In this document: positions 1 to 9,654 of the stretch, piece by piece | Position numbering within the stretch: position 1 is the first letter of the stretch | Layout: each line of letters opens with the position of its first letter | Assembly: GCA_016463705.1 (NCBI GenBank) | Contig: JAEMQU010000002.1 | Coordinates: 25,834 to 89,833 of the forward strand | Source: Opitutales bacterium | GTDB lineage: Bacteria; Verrucomicrobiota; Verrucomicrobiia; Opitutales; UBA953 | DNA: 64,000 nucleotides | Reading direction: 5' to 3' | Notes under the pieces: model-generated | Database searches by the model: none | The model's input: only the letters and a program-made list of their open reading frames with translations | Told to the model about the DNA's origin: nothing | Program-made: the position numbers and the translations under genes

Positions 1-620
1 TAGACTGCTACCTCCCCATTTTCTCCACGTACAATAATCACCGAAATTTCGCAGTCGTGAGGAATCCAGGCTTCCAAAACCCCGCGCCCGCCGCCCGTGA
101 TCGACCAAGCTTCTTCAAGGTCATGAGTTTCGCTACTTATTTTTGTTTGGCCCTTCCCATCATAACCAAAAATGGCGGTTTTTAATACACAGGGGTAGCC
201 AATTTCTTTAACCGCTCTTTTTAATTCTTCCAACGTATTCACTATTTTAAAAGGTGCACAGGGTATTTGGTTTTCTCTGAAAAACTCTTTTTCTTTTTGG
301 CGATTTTGACAAATTTCCAGTACCCGTGCGGAGGGGTGACAGGGGGTAATTTTATTTACGAACTCGATGGTACTGGCTGGAATATTTTCAAATTCTAAAG
401 TGACCCGGCTGCAGCCGGTTGTGAATTTTTTGAGCGCTTTAAGATCATCCCAGGGTGCCGTAATCGTTTCTTGAGCAACTGCCGTTGCACAAACAAAGGA
501 TGCGGGGTCAAAAATCTTTACTTTATAACCTAATTTTTGGGCGGCCTGCGCTGACATCCGACCTAATTGGCCTCCGCCTAAAATCCCGATGGTTTCTCCT
601 GGTGTAACTGGTTTGCCCAT
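1..620 (-). CDS. purK: 5-(carboxyamino)imidazole ribonucleotide synthase PurK, N-terminal part
   Basis: The frame is open from an ATG at 620 down to the window edge, giving 206 residues of the N-terminal part. PurK uses ATP and bicarbonate to carboxylate aminoimidazole ribonucleotide to N5-CAIR in purine synthesis. The N-terminus has the family nucleotide-fold motif GGGQLGRM (residues 15-22), followed by FDP, and by the start of an ATP-grasp domain with KTAIFGYDGKGQ further on. The start lies one base after the purE stop, so purE and purK are surely co-transcribed and probably translationally coupled. The C-terminal half lies outside the window. Confidence 0.95.
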   Translation of the reverse strand, partial: MGKPVTPGETIGILGGGQLGRMSAQAAQKLGYKVKIFDPASFVCATAVAQETITAPWDDLKALKKFTTGCSRVTLEFENIPASTIEFVNKITPCHPSARVLEICQNRQKEKEFFRENQIPCAPFKIVNTLEELKRAVKEIGYPCVLKTAIFGYDGKGQTKISSETHDLEEAWSITGGGRGVLEAWIPHDCEISVIIVRGENGEVAV

Positions 621-621
621 T

Positions 622-1134
622 TTATTTTTTCTTCTTGGTAAGCGGGCGAGAGTTTTTCAAAACTTTTTGCGTTTGGTTTTTTCGGAAATTCTTAAGTTTT
701 TTATCAATTCTTTTGTCGCTCAAAGCTAATATTGCAGCCGCGGCTAAGGCGGCATTGATCGCACCTGCCCTGCCAATAGCAAAAGTGTGTACCGGAATAC
801 CCGCGGGCATTTGGACAATCGAAAGGAGTGAATCTAAACCATCTAAAGTTTTGGAGGGAACCGGGACACCTAACACCGGTAAGGTGGTCATGGCCGCGGC
901 CATTCCGGGAAGGTGGGCAGCACCACCAGCACCGGCGATGATGACTTTGTATCCAGCTGCCTCGGCCCGAAGAGCATAGTCCTTCAATTTAAGTGGCGTG
1001 CGATGGGCGCTAACAATTTCTGCCTTAAAAGGTATTTTAAATTCTTTTAAAAGGTGGGCGGTGTGCTCCATTACTTCCCAGTCGCTTTGTGAGCCCATAA
1101 TTAAACCCACTAAGTTTTTTGGTGAGTTGCTCAT
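622..1134 (-). CDS. purE: N5-carboxyaminoimidazole ribonucleotide mutase PurE
   Basis: PurE moves the carboxylate of N5-CAIR, made by PurK, to give CAIR. The 170-residue protein has the class I signatures: GSQSDW at 14-19 (phosphate binding), SAHR at 42-45 (catalytic His region) and [10 protein letters not shown] at 68-77. The last 30 residues form a lysine-rich tail beyond the usual fold. The start overlaps the stop of the upstream sugar dehydratase gene as TAATG, and purK begins one base after its own stop, so the three genes form one tight unit although the first has no purine role. Confidence 0.97.
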   Translation of the reverse strand: MSNSPKNLVGLIMGSQSDWEVMEHTAHLLKEFKIPFKAEIVSAHRTPLKLKDYALRAEAAGYKVIIAGAGGAAHLPGMAAAMTTLPVLGVPVPSKTLDGLDSLLSIVQMPAGIPVHTFAIGRAGAINAALAAAAILALSDKRIDKKLKNFRKNQTQKVLKNSRPLTKKKK

Positions 1135-3077
1135 TACAAATAAGGATTATACTCAGGAACGAGTTGTTGAACACCTTTTTTACATATCTCATTTTCTTTT
1201 AAAATCAGTGCATTAACTTCTTTTAAAATTCGTTCTAAATCGGGGTAATTCAAGGTCGGACCCGTAAATCGGAAAATTCGTTCATTATTGGTCGGGCTAT
1301 ACTCTTCTCGGGTATGTTGGATTTCTTCGAACATTTTTTCGCCGGGGCGCAGCCCAATGATTTTTATTTCAATATCGATATCGGGCTTAAGTCCGCTGAG
1401 CTCAATAAGTTGACGGGCCACATCTATCACTTTCAGGGGCTTACCCATTTCTAATACTAGTATATCACCACCATTACCCTGGCACGCACTTTGGAGCACT
1501 AACCCAACAGCCTCGGGTATAGTCATAAAATAGCGGGTTACCTCGGGGTGGGTTACCGTAATAGGGCCGCCCGCTTTAATTTGTTTTTGGAAAAGAGGGA
1601 TAACCGATCCCGATGACCCTAAAACATTACCAAATCTTACCGCAATAAAGCGGGTCGTGTTTCCTGGTTTTTGCTGCATGGACTGCACGGCAATTTCCGC
1701 CAGGCGTTTGGAGGCCCCCATAATATTTGTGGGGTTAACCGCTTTATCAGTCGAAATTAATATAAATCTTTTAGCCTTATAGTGTGAAGCTAAGGTCGCG
1801 ACCAACGTGGTGCCTAAAGTATTATTTTTCAGCGCTTCTCCTGGTTGCGATTCCATCATGGGGACGTGCTTATGCGCGGCCGCATGTAAAACTAGTTCGG
1901 GATTAAAACGTTTAAAAATATCTTCCATTCTCCCGGAGTCGGTGACATCCGCCACGATAGGTAAAATAATATCGCCGTGTCCGCGGGCGATTAATTCTTG
2001 TTCAATCGTGTAGAGTAAAACTTCGCATTGATCTAAAATGATTAACTGCTTGGGGTTACGATGGGCGACCTGACGGGCAATTTCACTGCCAATGCTGCCG
2101 CCCGCACCCGTCACCAAAACCGATTGCCCGTAAATAAGTTCGTTAATCGCTATCGTATCTAAATCCGCTGGGGCCCGACCGAGTAAATCTTCAACGGACA
2201 CGGGACGTAAATCGGTAATCGTCACGCGGCCCGAGCTTAAATCACCCACCGTAGGAATAATGAGTGTATTGATTCCGGCTTTTTGGGCGAGGGCGTTGAT
2301 TTCTTTAATTCTTTTACCCGCGGCGGGTGGTAGCGTTATAATGATTTCACTGATTCGTGCGCGCTCCTTAATTTCTACTAAACTTTCGGGAAAACCTAAT
2401 ACGGGAATACCATGAATGTCTAAGCCGTGTTTCTGTCGATTATCATCCAGAAAACAAACTGGTTCAATTCCCTCGTCTTTGCGTTTTAATAAATCAATGA
2501 GGATTTGTTCACCGATGGCGCCCGCCCCCATAATAACTACTCGTTTTATTTTTTTATTTTGGGTGGGATCTATTTTTCGACGTTCATTAATGGCGCGAAT
2601 CAACACCCTCACCCCTAAAAACATCAGGATCGAAAGATTATAATCCACTAAGACAACACTGTGGGGAATGGCATAAATACTGGCACCTGGCTCGCCGCTT
2701 CTATTTAGGAGATTTTGAAAACTGGGAATAAAATAAATAATGATTGAAGCGATGGTTAAAGAGTAAATGACGCGCATCGCGTCATGGAGGCGAAAATACC
2801 GAAGCACACCGCGGTAGTGTGCACCAAGCCCCAAAATAATAAACTTAAGTGGGAGTATCCACATCAGCGCATAAAAACGCTGGTAATTCAGGTAAAAGTT
2901 TCGGGTGGTTTCCTTATTGGACGCGACGCTCTCGTTTAAAATTTTTGCGTCGCTTAAAAATCTAATTTCATAACTTAGCCAAAAAACGAAGACAATAATC
3001 GGAGCGTAAACTAAAAAATAAAGTACCAGTCGTTTGGGGTAGTTTGTTTTATTATAAAAATTGGTGATGGTTTTCAT
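1134..3077 (-). CDS. membrane NDP-sugar 4,6-dehydratase/epimerase (CapD/WbpM type)
   Basis: This 647-residue protein is of the large CapD/WbpM type, which acts on UDP-N-acetylglucosamine-like substrates to start surface polysaccharide or O-antigen synthesis. Four hydrophobic segments (about 17-38, 70-87, 102-119 and 141-160) anchor it in the inner membrane. A first Rossmann domain carries GAGAIG at 184-189. The catalytic short-chain dehydrogenase domain begins with [10 protein letters not shown] at 323-332 and has STDKAVNPT at 442-450 and NIMGASKR at 451-458, the Met/Lys active-site region of Tyr-lacking dehydratases. It follows the SUMF1-domain gene by 6 bases and overlaps purE by one base. 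The exact sugar product cannot be told from the sequence. Confidence 0.92.
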   Translation of the reverse strand: MKTITNFYNKTNYPKRLVLYFLVYAPIIVFVFWLSYEIRFLSDAKILNESVASNKETTRNFYLNYQRFYALMWILPLKFIILGLGAHYRGVLRYFRLHDAMRVIYSLTIASIIIYFIPSFQNLLNRSGEPGASIYAIPHSVVLVDYNLSILMFLGVRVLIRAINERRKIDPTQNKKIKRVVIMGAGAIGEQILIDLLKRKDEGIEPVCFLDDNRQKHGLDIHGIPVLGFPESLVEIKERARISEIIITLPPAAGKRIKEINALAQKAGINTLIIPTVGDLSSGRVTITDLRPVSVEDLLGRAPADLDTIAINELIYGQSVLVTGAGGSIGSEIARQVAHRNPKQLIILDQCEVLLYTIEQELIARGHGDIILPIVADVTDSGRMEDIFKRFNPELVLHAAAHKHVPMMESQPGEALKNNTLGTTLVATLASHYKAKRFILISTDKAVNPTNIMGASKRLAEIAVQSMQQKPGNTTRFIAVRFGNVLGSSGSVIPLFQKQIKAGGPITVTHPEVTRYFMTIPEAVGLVLQSACQGNGGDILVLEMGKPLKVIDVARQLIELSGLKPDIDIEIKIIGLRPGEKMFEEIQHTREEYSPTNNERIFRFTGPTLNYPDLERILKEVNALILKENEICKKGVQQLVPEYNPYL

Positions 3078-3083
3078 AAGTGG

Positions 3084-4859
3084 TTATTCTTGGACGACAC
3101 GAAAGCCGAGCGTCCGACTTCTTTCGCGTTTCAGTGCCTTCCGTTGAGGAAATTCTTTCTTGGTGGGGGTATTAACACTTCCGCCTAAAATCATCGCTTC
3201 CTCTTTCTCGGGTGCGGCGGCCGTCCATTCTTCCACGTTCCCAATGAGATCGTAAAACCCATAACGATTCACTTGGGTGGTAGCGACATTCCGCGTGGTC
3301 AGACCATCCGTATTATCAAACGTCCAAGCTTGGTCGGATTTATTTTTCTCACCGTTCTCGCCTGCAGCCTGGATAAATTCTTCTGCGGTGGGGAGTCGTA
3401 TTTTTCGCCCGGTCAACCAACCCAACTGTTTACAAAATTTCTGGGTGTCTTCGAAGTTTACTGATTCTACTGGTAAATTCCCGCGGACCACGGCGCTCGG
3501 ATTGAGGCCCATGACCGCTTCGTAGAACGATTGGGGAACTTCATGGCGCATGAGTTTTATTTCCTTTTTAACCGGGTGTTTAATAAAGAAACCTTCAATC
3601 GCATTATTGATTATTTTTATCATGCCTTGGCGACTAGTGATAAATGTAAGTTCTTGAATGAGTGGCGACTCGGGCGGTAATACCCCAGGACTTTGGGCGT
3701 CTAGTTTTTGGGCTGCGTCTAATAGTTTTTTGGCTGCTTCGATGGCTTGATCATAATTCTTTTCTCGGATTTTGGCCTGGGTATCGGCGAGGGCGGCTTT
3801 TAATTCTCTCACCTCTAAAGTTGTCCGCGCCACATTTCTTCTTCTCTCTAACTCGGCATTGTTTTTCTGGTTTGCATATTCACTCAGCGGATTTTTATTT
3901 ATGATGAGTTTTTGTTTTGCGATAGCCTGATCCCAGAATGTCTCGGCTTCGTTCCATTGTTCGGCTTTTTCTTTTTGTTCCGCTTCGTTCACTAAAACCA
4001 TCAGTTCTTTATAAACAGGGTAAGAAATGAATGTTTCTTTTCGAATACCAAGATGACTAATTCTTCCGAACTCGGTATTTAAGACATCCCGATAATTTTC
4101 TAAAAAGTTGGTTTCTATTTTTATGGCCTCGGTAATACTGTCCAGTGCGAGCTCAATATTCTCGGCTTTAAAATATTCTTCAGCTTGTTTTTCGCATTGT
4201 CGGGTCTTCTCCCAAAGTGGCGCGGCTTCAATGCGTCTAAGCCGGGTTTCCAAACGAGCAATTTTTCCGACGTCAGCCATTCCCGAGTAGATCCACTGGC
4301 GTTGAATGGTACGCTCGGCGTCCAGTGCCTGCTTGATTAAACTTTTAGCTTCTAAGGGATTCGTTCCTTCACTTCTTTGGGCTTTTTCTTCAGCTTGTCT
4401 TGAAATTCCGCGCAAAATCTCGGCATTAATGATATGTTGTTTTTTTCTTAATCCCTCGAGACGGTTATTATCCGCACTCAGCGCGCCACGTTCGGATACA
4501 AAGTCTTCTTGGGCTTTTACCGCTTCTGCTAATAAGTTTAGATCATCTTCGGTTAGGATGTCTTTTTTTAGTTTTATTTCCTCAAACGCAGCCTCTTTTT
4601 TTTCGGAAATCTCTTTTAATTCCTCGATTTTATCCATTTGGCTCTTCGAGACCGCCTTGCCACTACCTCGATTACTTCGGGACGCCGAGGTGTACAGCCA
4701 AGCTCCCAATAAAATACAAAACACCATGACTCCTGCGATAATGATATTCTTTAGTTTACCCCAAATCTGTCCTGATTCTCTCTTTTCAGTTATTTTCTGG
4801 AGATTACGCCCTCTGACAAAATTCGGGCGGGGGGGTGGCGGCGCGGGGGATGTGGTCAT
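3084..4859 (-). CDS. membrane-anchored coiled-coil protein with C-terminal SUMF1/FGE-type domain
   Basis: The protein has 591 residues: a proline-rich cytoplasmic N-terminus, one transmembrane segment (about 38-57), a long charged, probably coiled-coil region (about 75-400), and a C-terminal formylglycine-generating-enzyme-like domain (about 430-591). The domain is recognised by VESVNFEDTQKFC, GRKIRLPTAEEF, GNVEEW and a terminal TLGFRVV. I see no Cys pair near the C-terminus of the kind used by true FGE enzymes, so it is more likely a binding or structural version of the fold than a sulfatase activator. It is first in the unit leading to the sugar dehydratase and purEK and is divergent from tyrA. 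Its role is unknown. Confidence 0.75.
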   Translation of the reverse strand: MTTSPAPPPPRPNFVRGRNLQKITEKRESGQIWGKLKNIIIAGVMVFCILLGAWLYTSASRSNRGSGKAVSKSQMDKIEELKEISEKKEAAFEEIKLKKDILTEDDLNLLAEAVKAQEDFVSERGALSADNNRLEGLRKKQHIINAEILRGISRQAEEKAQRSEGTNPLEAKSLIKQALDAERTIQRQWIYSGMADVGKIARLETRLRRIEAAPLWEKTRQCEKQAEEYFKAENIELALDSITEAIKIETNFLENYRDVLNTEFGRISHLGIRKETFISYPVYKELMVLVNEAEQKEKAEQWNEAETFWDQAIAKQKLIINKNPLSEYANQKNNAELERRRNVARTTLEVRELKAALADTQAKIREKNYDQAIEAAKKLLDAAQKLDAQSPGVLPPESPLIQELTFITSRQGMIKIINNAIEGFFIKHPVKKEIKLMRHEVPQSFYEAVMGLNPSAVVRGNLPVESVNFEDTQKFCKQLGWLTGRKIRLPTAEEFIQAAGENGEKNKSDQAWTFDNTDGLTTRNVATTQVNRYGFYDLIGNVEEWTAAAPEKEEAMILGGSVNTPTKKEFPQRKALKRERSRTLGFRVVQE

Positions 4860-4944
4860 TTTATCTATTTTGTCGCTACCTCGTTAAAAAAATTCGTAGT
4901 TTTAACTTATCTCTTTAACAACCTTAGACCACACAAAATTAAAA

Positions 4945-5802
4945 ATGTTACTCTTCAAGCGCATTTCGGTAGTGGGGGCAGGTTTAATCGGCGGGTCCAT
5001 CTTATTAGCAGCGAAAAAACGAAATATTTCGGCGCAGTTCTCGTGTTGGTCTCATTCTCCTGCTTCACTCGCTTTTTGGTCAAATCTCGGCTGGGTAAAT
5101 GGACACACCTCCTTAAAAGATTCAGTCAAAGATGCCGACCTTGTGATCATTGCAACGCCTGTGGATAAAATAGGTGAAACTTTTGTGTCCCTCGCTCCAT
5201 TTTTAAAACCCGGTTGTTTAATCACCGATGTTGGCAGCATTAAAGGTGCGGTTTTAAAGGCGGCTTCAGTTTTACCTCCCTCGGTTAATTTTATTGGCTC
5301 GCATCCGATGGCGGGGTCGGAAAAAGCCGGCGCACGAAATGCCCACGCCGATCTCTTCGAAAATAGATTTTGTTTTATTACTCCAGGCCCCCACGACCCG
5401 GCCGACTCCGTCCAGAAAATAGAACAGTTTTGGCAAAGTCTTGGTTCTAAAACTTTTCTTTGCAGTGCGGAAAAGCATGATGAAATTGTGGCGGCGATTA
5501 GTCACACCCCCCACGCCAGTGCCGCTGCTTTAATATTAGCAGTGAAAAATCTCCCTGGTTTTAAACCAGCGGCGGTCGGCGCCGGCTTAAAGGACTCCAC
5601 GCGGATTGCGGCGGGCGAAGAAAATCTTTGGGTTGGAATTTTACTAGCTAACGCAACCCACGTTGCCCAAGGCTTAAAAGAAGTTGAAAAACAAACGGCC
5701 GAACTGCGCACGATCATTGAGCGTGGCGACGCAGCGGCCTTAAGTAAAATCTTGGCGGCGGCCAGAATCGCTCGTCAATCGTTGGATCAAACTCATGAGT
5801 GA
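4945..5802 (+). CDS. tyrA: prephenate/arogenate dehydrogenase
   Basis: TyrA oxidatively decarboxylates prephenate (or arogenate) on the way to tyrosine. The 285-residue protein begins with the NAD(P)-binding motif GAGLIGGS at 11-18, then DVGSIK at 95-100 and SHPMAGSE at 119-126, and an all-helical C-terminal dimer domain. There is no chorismate mutase or ACT domain. Its last 8 bases overlap the start of the aroA-cmk gene. The order tyrA-aroA-cmk matches the aromatic supraoperon known from Pseudomonas, where the fusion point is different. Confidence 0.93.
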   Translation: MLLFKRISVVGAGLIGGSILLAAKKRNISAQFSCWSHSPASLAFWSNLGWVNGHTSLKDSVKDADLVIIATPVDKIGETFVSLAPFLKPGCLITDVGSIKGAVLKAASVLPPSVNFIGSHPMAGSEKAGARNAHADLFENRFCFITPGPHDPADSVQKIEQFWQSLGSKTFLCSAEKHDEIVAAISHTPHASAAALILAVKNLPGFKPAAVGAGLKDSTRIAAGEENLWVGILLANATHVAQGLKEVEKQTAELRTIIERGDAAALSKILAAARIARQSLDQTHE

Positions 5803-7816
5803 ATCCTACCTGGTTAAGCCTTTTTGCTCACCCGCCCAAGGAGTCGCCCAAGTTCCAGGTTCTAAAAGTATAACCAACCGCGCCCTTATTTTAGCAGCGT
5901 TGGCTGATGGAGAAACGCTTTTACGAGGGGCTCTTTTTAGTCGGGATACCGAAATTTTAATTACTTCATTAAAACAACTAGGATTTTCTGTAGAAATAAA
6001 TAAATCGTTGCACACGATTAAAATTGTTGGACTGGGTGGTAAAATTCCTGCTCAAGAAGCAAAATTACATGTCGGTAATGCGGGGACGGCGGCGCGCTTT
6101 TTAACCGCCTTTCTTACCCTCTCAGAAAAAGGTAAATATTTTTTAGACGGGGACGAGGCGATGCGCCAACGCCCCATGGCCGGGCTGATCAACGCACTGC
6201 GCTCCTCGGATAATTTCGCCCATGATGTTTACGGTAAAGAAACGCTTTCGTTTCCTTTTACTTTATTCACTTCGGGGTATTTAAAAAATTGTGAAGTTGA
6301 TGCTTCGGCTAGCTCACAATTACTGTCCGCGTTGTTGATGATTTTACCGTTAAGTTCAGGGGCTAAAGTTTTGATGAACGGTTCCACCGTGTCCGAACCG
6401 TTTGTGCAAATGACTGAAAAAATGTGTGCTCAGTTTGGTCGCCCTATCACCCAAGTTAATCCTGGAGAGTGGCGTTGTGTAAATCCTGGTTCTTTTATTT
6501 CACCCGGGATTTATGATATTGAGCCCGACGCGACAGCAGCGAGTTACTTTATCGCCCTACCCGCTTTAAGTGGAAAAAATTCGTGCGTCAGGGTCAGCGG
6601 GTATAATCCCAAAGGGCTTCAAGGAGACACCGCATTTGCAGGAGTGGCCCAGGCCTGTGGGGCTGTTCTCAACAACGAAAATAATGCTTTAGTCATTAAT
6701 CACTGGCCTGAGATCCAAGGCGGGACGTTCGATTTTAATAATTTTTCTGATACTTTTTTGACGCTTGCGACCCTTGCCAGTCTAGCGAATCAACCGACCA
6801 CGATTAAGAATATTGGTCATACCCGAAAACAAGAAACCGATCGGATGTTAGCCATGGCGACCGAACTGGAACGGCTGGGAATAAAAACTCAACCGACCGC
6901 TCAAGAATTACGCGACAACGACACTCTTTCTTCATTAACTATTTTTCCTAATCGCGAAGCACTTAAAGCCGCGTCCGCGCAGAAACCGGTTTCCATTCAC
7001 ACCTACGAAGACCATCGTATGGCGATGAGCTTTGGGATTTTAGGTTCATTTGATTTATGGGGTGATGGTCGGCCGTGGATTGAAATTTTAGATCCCCGGT
7101 GCACGAGTAAAACCTTCCCCCTCTTTTTCTCTGCTTTAGAATCTCTCCGCACGCAGTTTGTGAGCGTTGCCGTTGATGGTGGCGCCGCCTGTGGTAAATC
7201 CAGTACCTCGCGTACCCTTTCCGAAAAATTAGGTTTTTTACATATCGATACAGGTGCCCATTATCGTAGTTTAACCCAAGTTTTACTTCAGAGTTTTGTT
7301 AATCCCGAGGACACTCGTGCCATCAATAACTCTTTAAGTAAAATTAAGCTTTCTACTTTTATTTCGGGTAACTCCGCCCTCTTGGCTTTAAATAATAAAG
7401 TTTTAAGTGAAGCCGAGTTAAGAAGTGCCGTGGTGAATGCATCAGTCTCCCAATTTGCGGCGATTCCTGAAGTCCGAGCCTTCATTCTCGCTTATCAAAG
7501 AAATCAAGTCCACGTGGCTCAACAAAATGGTTTTGCGGGACTCATTATGGAGGGGCGGGATATTGGGTCGGTCGTCTTACCTCAAGCCACCGTCCGAATT
7601 TATTTGGAAGCGGAGGCCTCGGCGAGAAATCAAAGAAGAAAAGATGAAGGGATTATGGATTCAATTGTCCAACGAGACAAAATTGATTCTTCGCGAACCG
7701 CCGCACCACTGATCTGTGCGGAGGGCGCCATTCGAATCGATAACACTAATCTTTCTTTATCGGATGTCGTAGCAAAGATTGAGAAAATCATTTTAGCGGC
7801 GGGCCGAATCCCATGA
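5795..7816 (+). CDS. aroA-cmk: bifunctional EPSP synthase / cytidylate kinase (AroA-Cmk fusion)
   Basis: This single 673-residue reading frame joins two enzymes. Residues 1 to about 445 are 3-phosphoshikimate 1-carboxyvinyltransferase: PGSKSITNRA at 21-30, NAGTAAR at 95-101, RQRPM at 124-128 and DHRMAM from 406. From about 457 there is a CMP kinase with P-loop GGAACGKS at 462-469 and EGRDIGS from 586, a Cmk hallmark. It thus serves both the shikimate pathway and pyrimidine nucleotide supply. The codon frame runs through the junction without a stop, and the second half has no obvious start of its own. It overlaps tyrA by 8 bases and plsC by 4 (ATGA). Confidence 0.95.
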   Translation: MSESYLVKPFCSPAQGVAQVPGSKSITNRALILAALADGETLLRGALFSRDTEILITSLKQLGFSVEINKSLHTIKIVGLGGKIPAQEAKLHVGNAGTAARFLTAFLTLSEKGKYFLDGDEAMRQRPMAGLINALRSSDNFAHDVYGKETLSFPFTLFTSGYLKNCEVDASASSQLLSALLMILPLSSGAKVLMNGSTVSEPFVQMTEKMCAQFGRPITQVNPGEWRCVNPGSFISPGIYDIEPDATAASYFIALPALSGKNSCVRVSGYNPKGLQGDTAFAGVAQACGAVLNNENNALVINHWPEIQGGTFDFNNFSDTFLTLATLASLANQPTTIKNIGHTRKQETDRMLAMATELERLGIKTQPTAQELRDNDTLSSLTIFPNREALKAASAQKPVSIHTYEDHRMAMSFGILGSFDLWGDGRPWIEILDPRCTSKTFPLFFSALESLRTQFVSVAVDGGAACGKSSTSRTLSEKLGFLHIDTGAHYRSLTQVLLQSFVNPEDTRAINNSLSKIKLSTFISGNSALLALNNKVLSEAELRSAVVNASVSQFAAIPEVRAFILAYQRNQVHVAQQNGFAGLIMEGRDIGSVVLPQATVRIYLEAEASARNQRRKDEGIMDSIVQRDKIDSSRTAAPLICAEGAIRIDNTNLSLSDVVAKIEKIILAAGRIP

Positions 7817-8457
7817 TTTTAGATTCTAAGAATCTTATTTATAAAGCGGTTTATCACGGTGCCCGGGCCTTCGCAGAAGTTTTTGCATCACTCGAAGTAG
7901 AAGGCTGGGAGAAGGTTCCCCAGGGTGCCTGCATTTTTGCGTGCAACCATCAAAGTATGTTGGATCCTCCCTTGATTGGGTCGTGTTTGCCCCGCGAAAT
8001 TTCTTTTATCGCCCGGCGTTCGCTTTTTGATAATCCTATGTTTGGAGCGGTCATCCGGGCTTGTAATTCTATTCCCGTGGATCGCGGAGAAGCCGATATC
8101 GGAGCTATTCGAATCGCCCTGCAGGCCTTAAAGTCAGGACAGGGTTTGCTCATTTTTCCGGAAGGTACCCGCAGCCACGATGGGGTGATTAAAGAGGCTA
8201 AAGCGGGCGCTGGGCTACTGGCGTGTAAATCGGGCGTGCCTGTGGTGCCCATCCATATTCGCGGAGCGAACGATGTCTTACCACGTAATGCTTATTTTCC
8301 TACGGGGAATGCCCGAGTGCGGGTGCGCTTTGGTGACGCCCTGGGACCCGCTGATTATGATCCAGGACACGGTTATCCCGATCGAAGCGGTGAAGCCTCT
8401 CGGAGGATTCTAGAAGCGATTAAGCGCCTACCCGACTGCGAGGTCCCGGGACTTTAA
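7813..8457 (+). CDS. plsC: 1-acyl-sn-glycerol-3-phosphate acyltransferase
   Basis: PlsC adds the second acyl chain to lysophosphatidic acid at the inner membrane. The 214-residue protein has the acyltransferase box NHQSMLD at 45-51 (catalytic His46 and Asp51) and FPEGTR at 115-120, which binds the glycerol phosphate. Its ATG overlaps the aroA-cmk stop as ATGA, so it is translated with that gene. A cmk-plsC neighbourhood is seen in several phyla. It ends one base before the convergent dnaN stop, and I see no terminator between them. Confidence 0.93.
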   Translation: MILDSKNLIYKAVYHGARAFAEVFASLEVEGWEKVPQGACIFACNHQSMLDPPLIGSCLPREISFIARRSLFDNPMFGAVIRACNSIPVDRGEADIGAIRIALQALKSGQGLLIFPEGTRSHDGVIKEAKAGAGLLACKSGVPVVPIHIRGANDVLPRNAYFPTGNARVRVRFGDALGPADYDPGHGYPDRSGEASRRILEAIKRLPDCEVPGL

Positions 8458-8458
8458 A

Positions 8459-9586
8459 TTAAGAAATTCTTTGCGGCATGACGACGCAGAGAAAATCTTC
8501 TTTTAATGCACGCACCACGCCAGGAGACATGTCGTCCTTAAACTCGAAATCAATTTCATCTTCGGTTAACGCCTTCAGTGGGTCGATGACGTAACCAGGG
8601 TTGAACGCAATATTTACATCAGGGCCGTCGTATTTAACGGCGATGAGTTCTTGGGATTCACCGGTTTCAGATTTGGAAGAAATTTCGAGATTTTGTGTTT
8701 TCTTGGAAACGGAAAGACGAACGGTGTTATTACGATCGTCGCACATCAGCGAAGCCCGGCCAACGGTATCCAAAAACTTTTCTCTTTCGAGACGAACTTT
8801 ACTACCGGCATCTTTCGGAATCACTTGGCGGTAGTTAGGATAATTGCCTTCAACTACTTTTGAAACGAGTTGAATGCGATCCACTAAACCTTCGTCGTTT
8901 TTCGGGATATCGATAATAAAATTAACCTGTCTTTCGTTGTTTAAAATATGGGCCTTGCTGCCTGACTTGAATAAACGCTGTAGCTCGGCAATGGTGCGGG
9001 CGGGTAAAATAAATGAGAGGGGCTTGTCGGGGCCGGCTAATTCTCTTTCACACTTGGCTAAGCGACGACCATCGGTGGCAACCACGGTGAGCTTTCCGTT
9101 AGCGAATTCAAAAAATACTCCGTTTAAAATATAACGATTTTCGTCGGTAGATTGGGCGTAGCTGACTTTTCTTAACATGGAACCCAAGTCATCTTGTTCG
9201 ATAGAAATTTTCGACTGACCAGAAAATGTTGCGAGCGGCGGAAATTGTTCGGCGGATAAACCAACGACGTGAAAAACTGAACTGCCTGAGGTAATTTTTA
9301 CGCGATCTTTACCAGTTAATTCCAAAGTGGCGTCGCCATTCGGCAGAGAGCGAATAATTGGAACGAGGCGCTTAATCGGTAAAGTTATTTTTCCAGGTGA
9401 TGAAACAGAAGCTTTGACGCGGGCACAAATTCCGAGATCTAAATTCGTGGTCGTGAGGGTGACCGTATCGCCTTCGGCTTCAATTAATACATTTTGTAAA
9501 ATTGGCATGGTGGCGCGACTGCCAACGACATTGGTTACGCTCGTGAGACCCGTGAATAAATGATTTCGGTTAACCTTGAACTTCAT
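8459..9586 (-). CDS. dnaN: DNA polymerase III sliding clamp, beta subunit
   Basis: DnaN is the ring-shaped processivity clamp. I place the start at the ATG at 9586, giving MKFKVNRNHLFTGL and 375 residues, close to the usual ~366; an upstream ATG at 9625 would add a 13-residue leader not typical of the family. Features include the AVSVSSPGKITLP-like domain 1 core (SVSSPGKITLPIKR), NRYILNGVFFE and VATDGRRLAK in domain 2, and the C-terminal VMPQRIS, which matches the usual MPMRL-like end. dnaA is not next to it here. The 255 bases upstream look like a possible replication origin. Confidence 0.96.
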   Translation of the reverse strand: MKFKVNRNHLFTGLTSVTNVVGSRATMPILQNVLIEAEGDTVTLTTTNLDLGICARVKASVSSPGKITLPIKRLVPIIRSLPNGDATLELTGKDRVKITSGSSVFHVVGLSAEQFPPLATFSGQSKISIEQDDLGSMLRKVSYAQSTDENRYILNGVFFEFANGKLTVVATDGRRLAKCERELAGPDKPLSFILPARTIAELQRLFKSGSKAHILNNERQVNFIIDIPKNDEGLVDRIQLVSKVVEGNYPNYRQVIPKDAGSKVRLEREKFLDTVGRASLMCDDRNNTVRLSVSKKTQNLEISSKSETGESQELIAVKYDGPDVNIAFNPGYVIDPLKALTEDEIDFEFKDDMSPGVVRALKEDFLCVVMPQRIS

Positions 9587-9654
9587 GATGAGGCAAGCAT
9601 GGGAGACGTCAGGGGGGAGTGGCAATCCTTCAATAAATACAAATACACACTGAG

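Noticed and set aside
635-979. Open frames on the plus strand opposite purE and many similar antisense frames across the window
   Set aside because: They lie wholly inside well-identified genes, have no family-like sequence and reflect the codon use of the real gene.
7501-7520. Further CACGTG-containing sites (7509, 30797, 32806, 40439 and 46645) as additional parS copies
   Set aside because: Each matches only part of the palindrome; the outer bases needed for ParB binding are missing.
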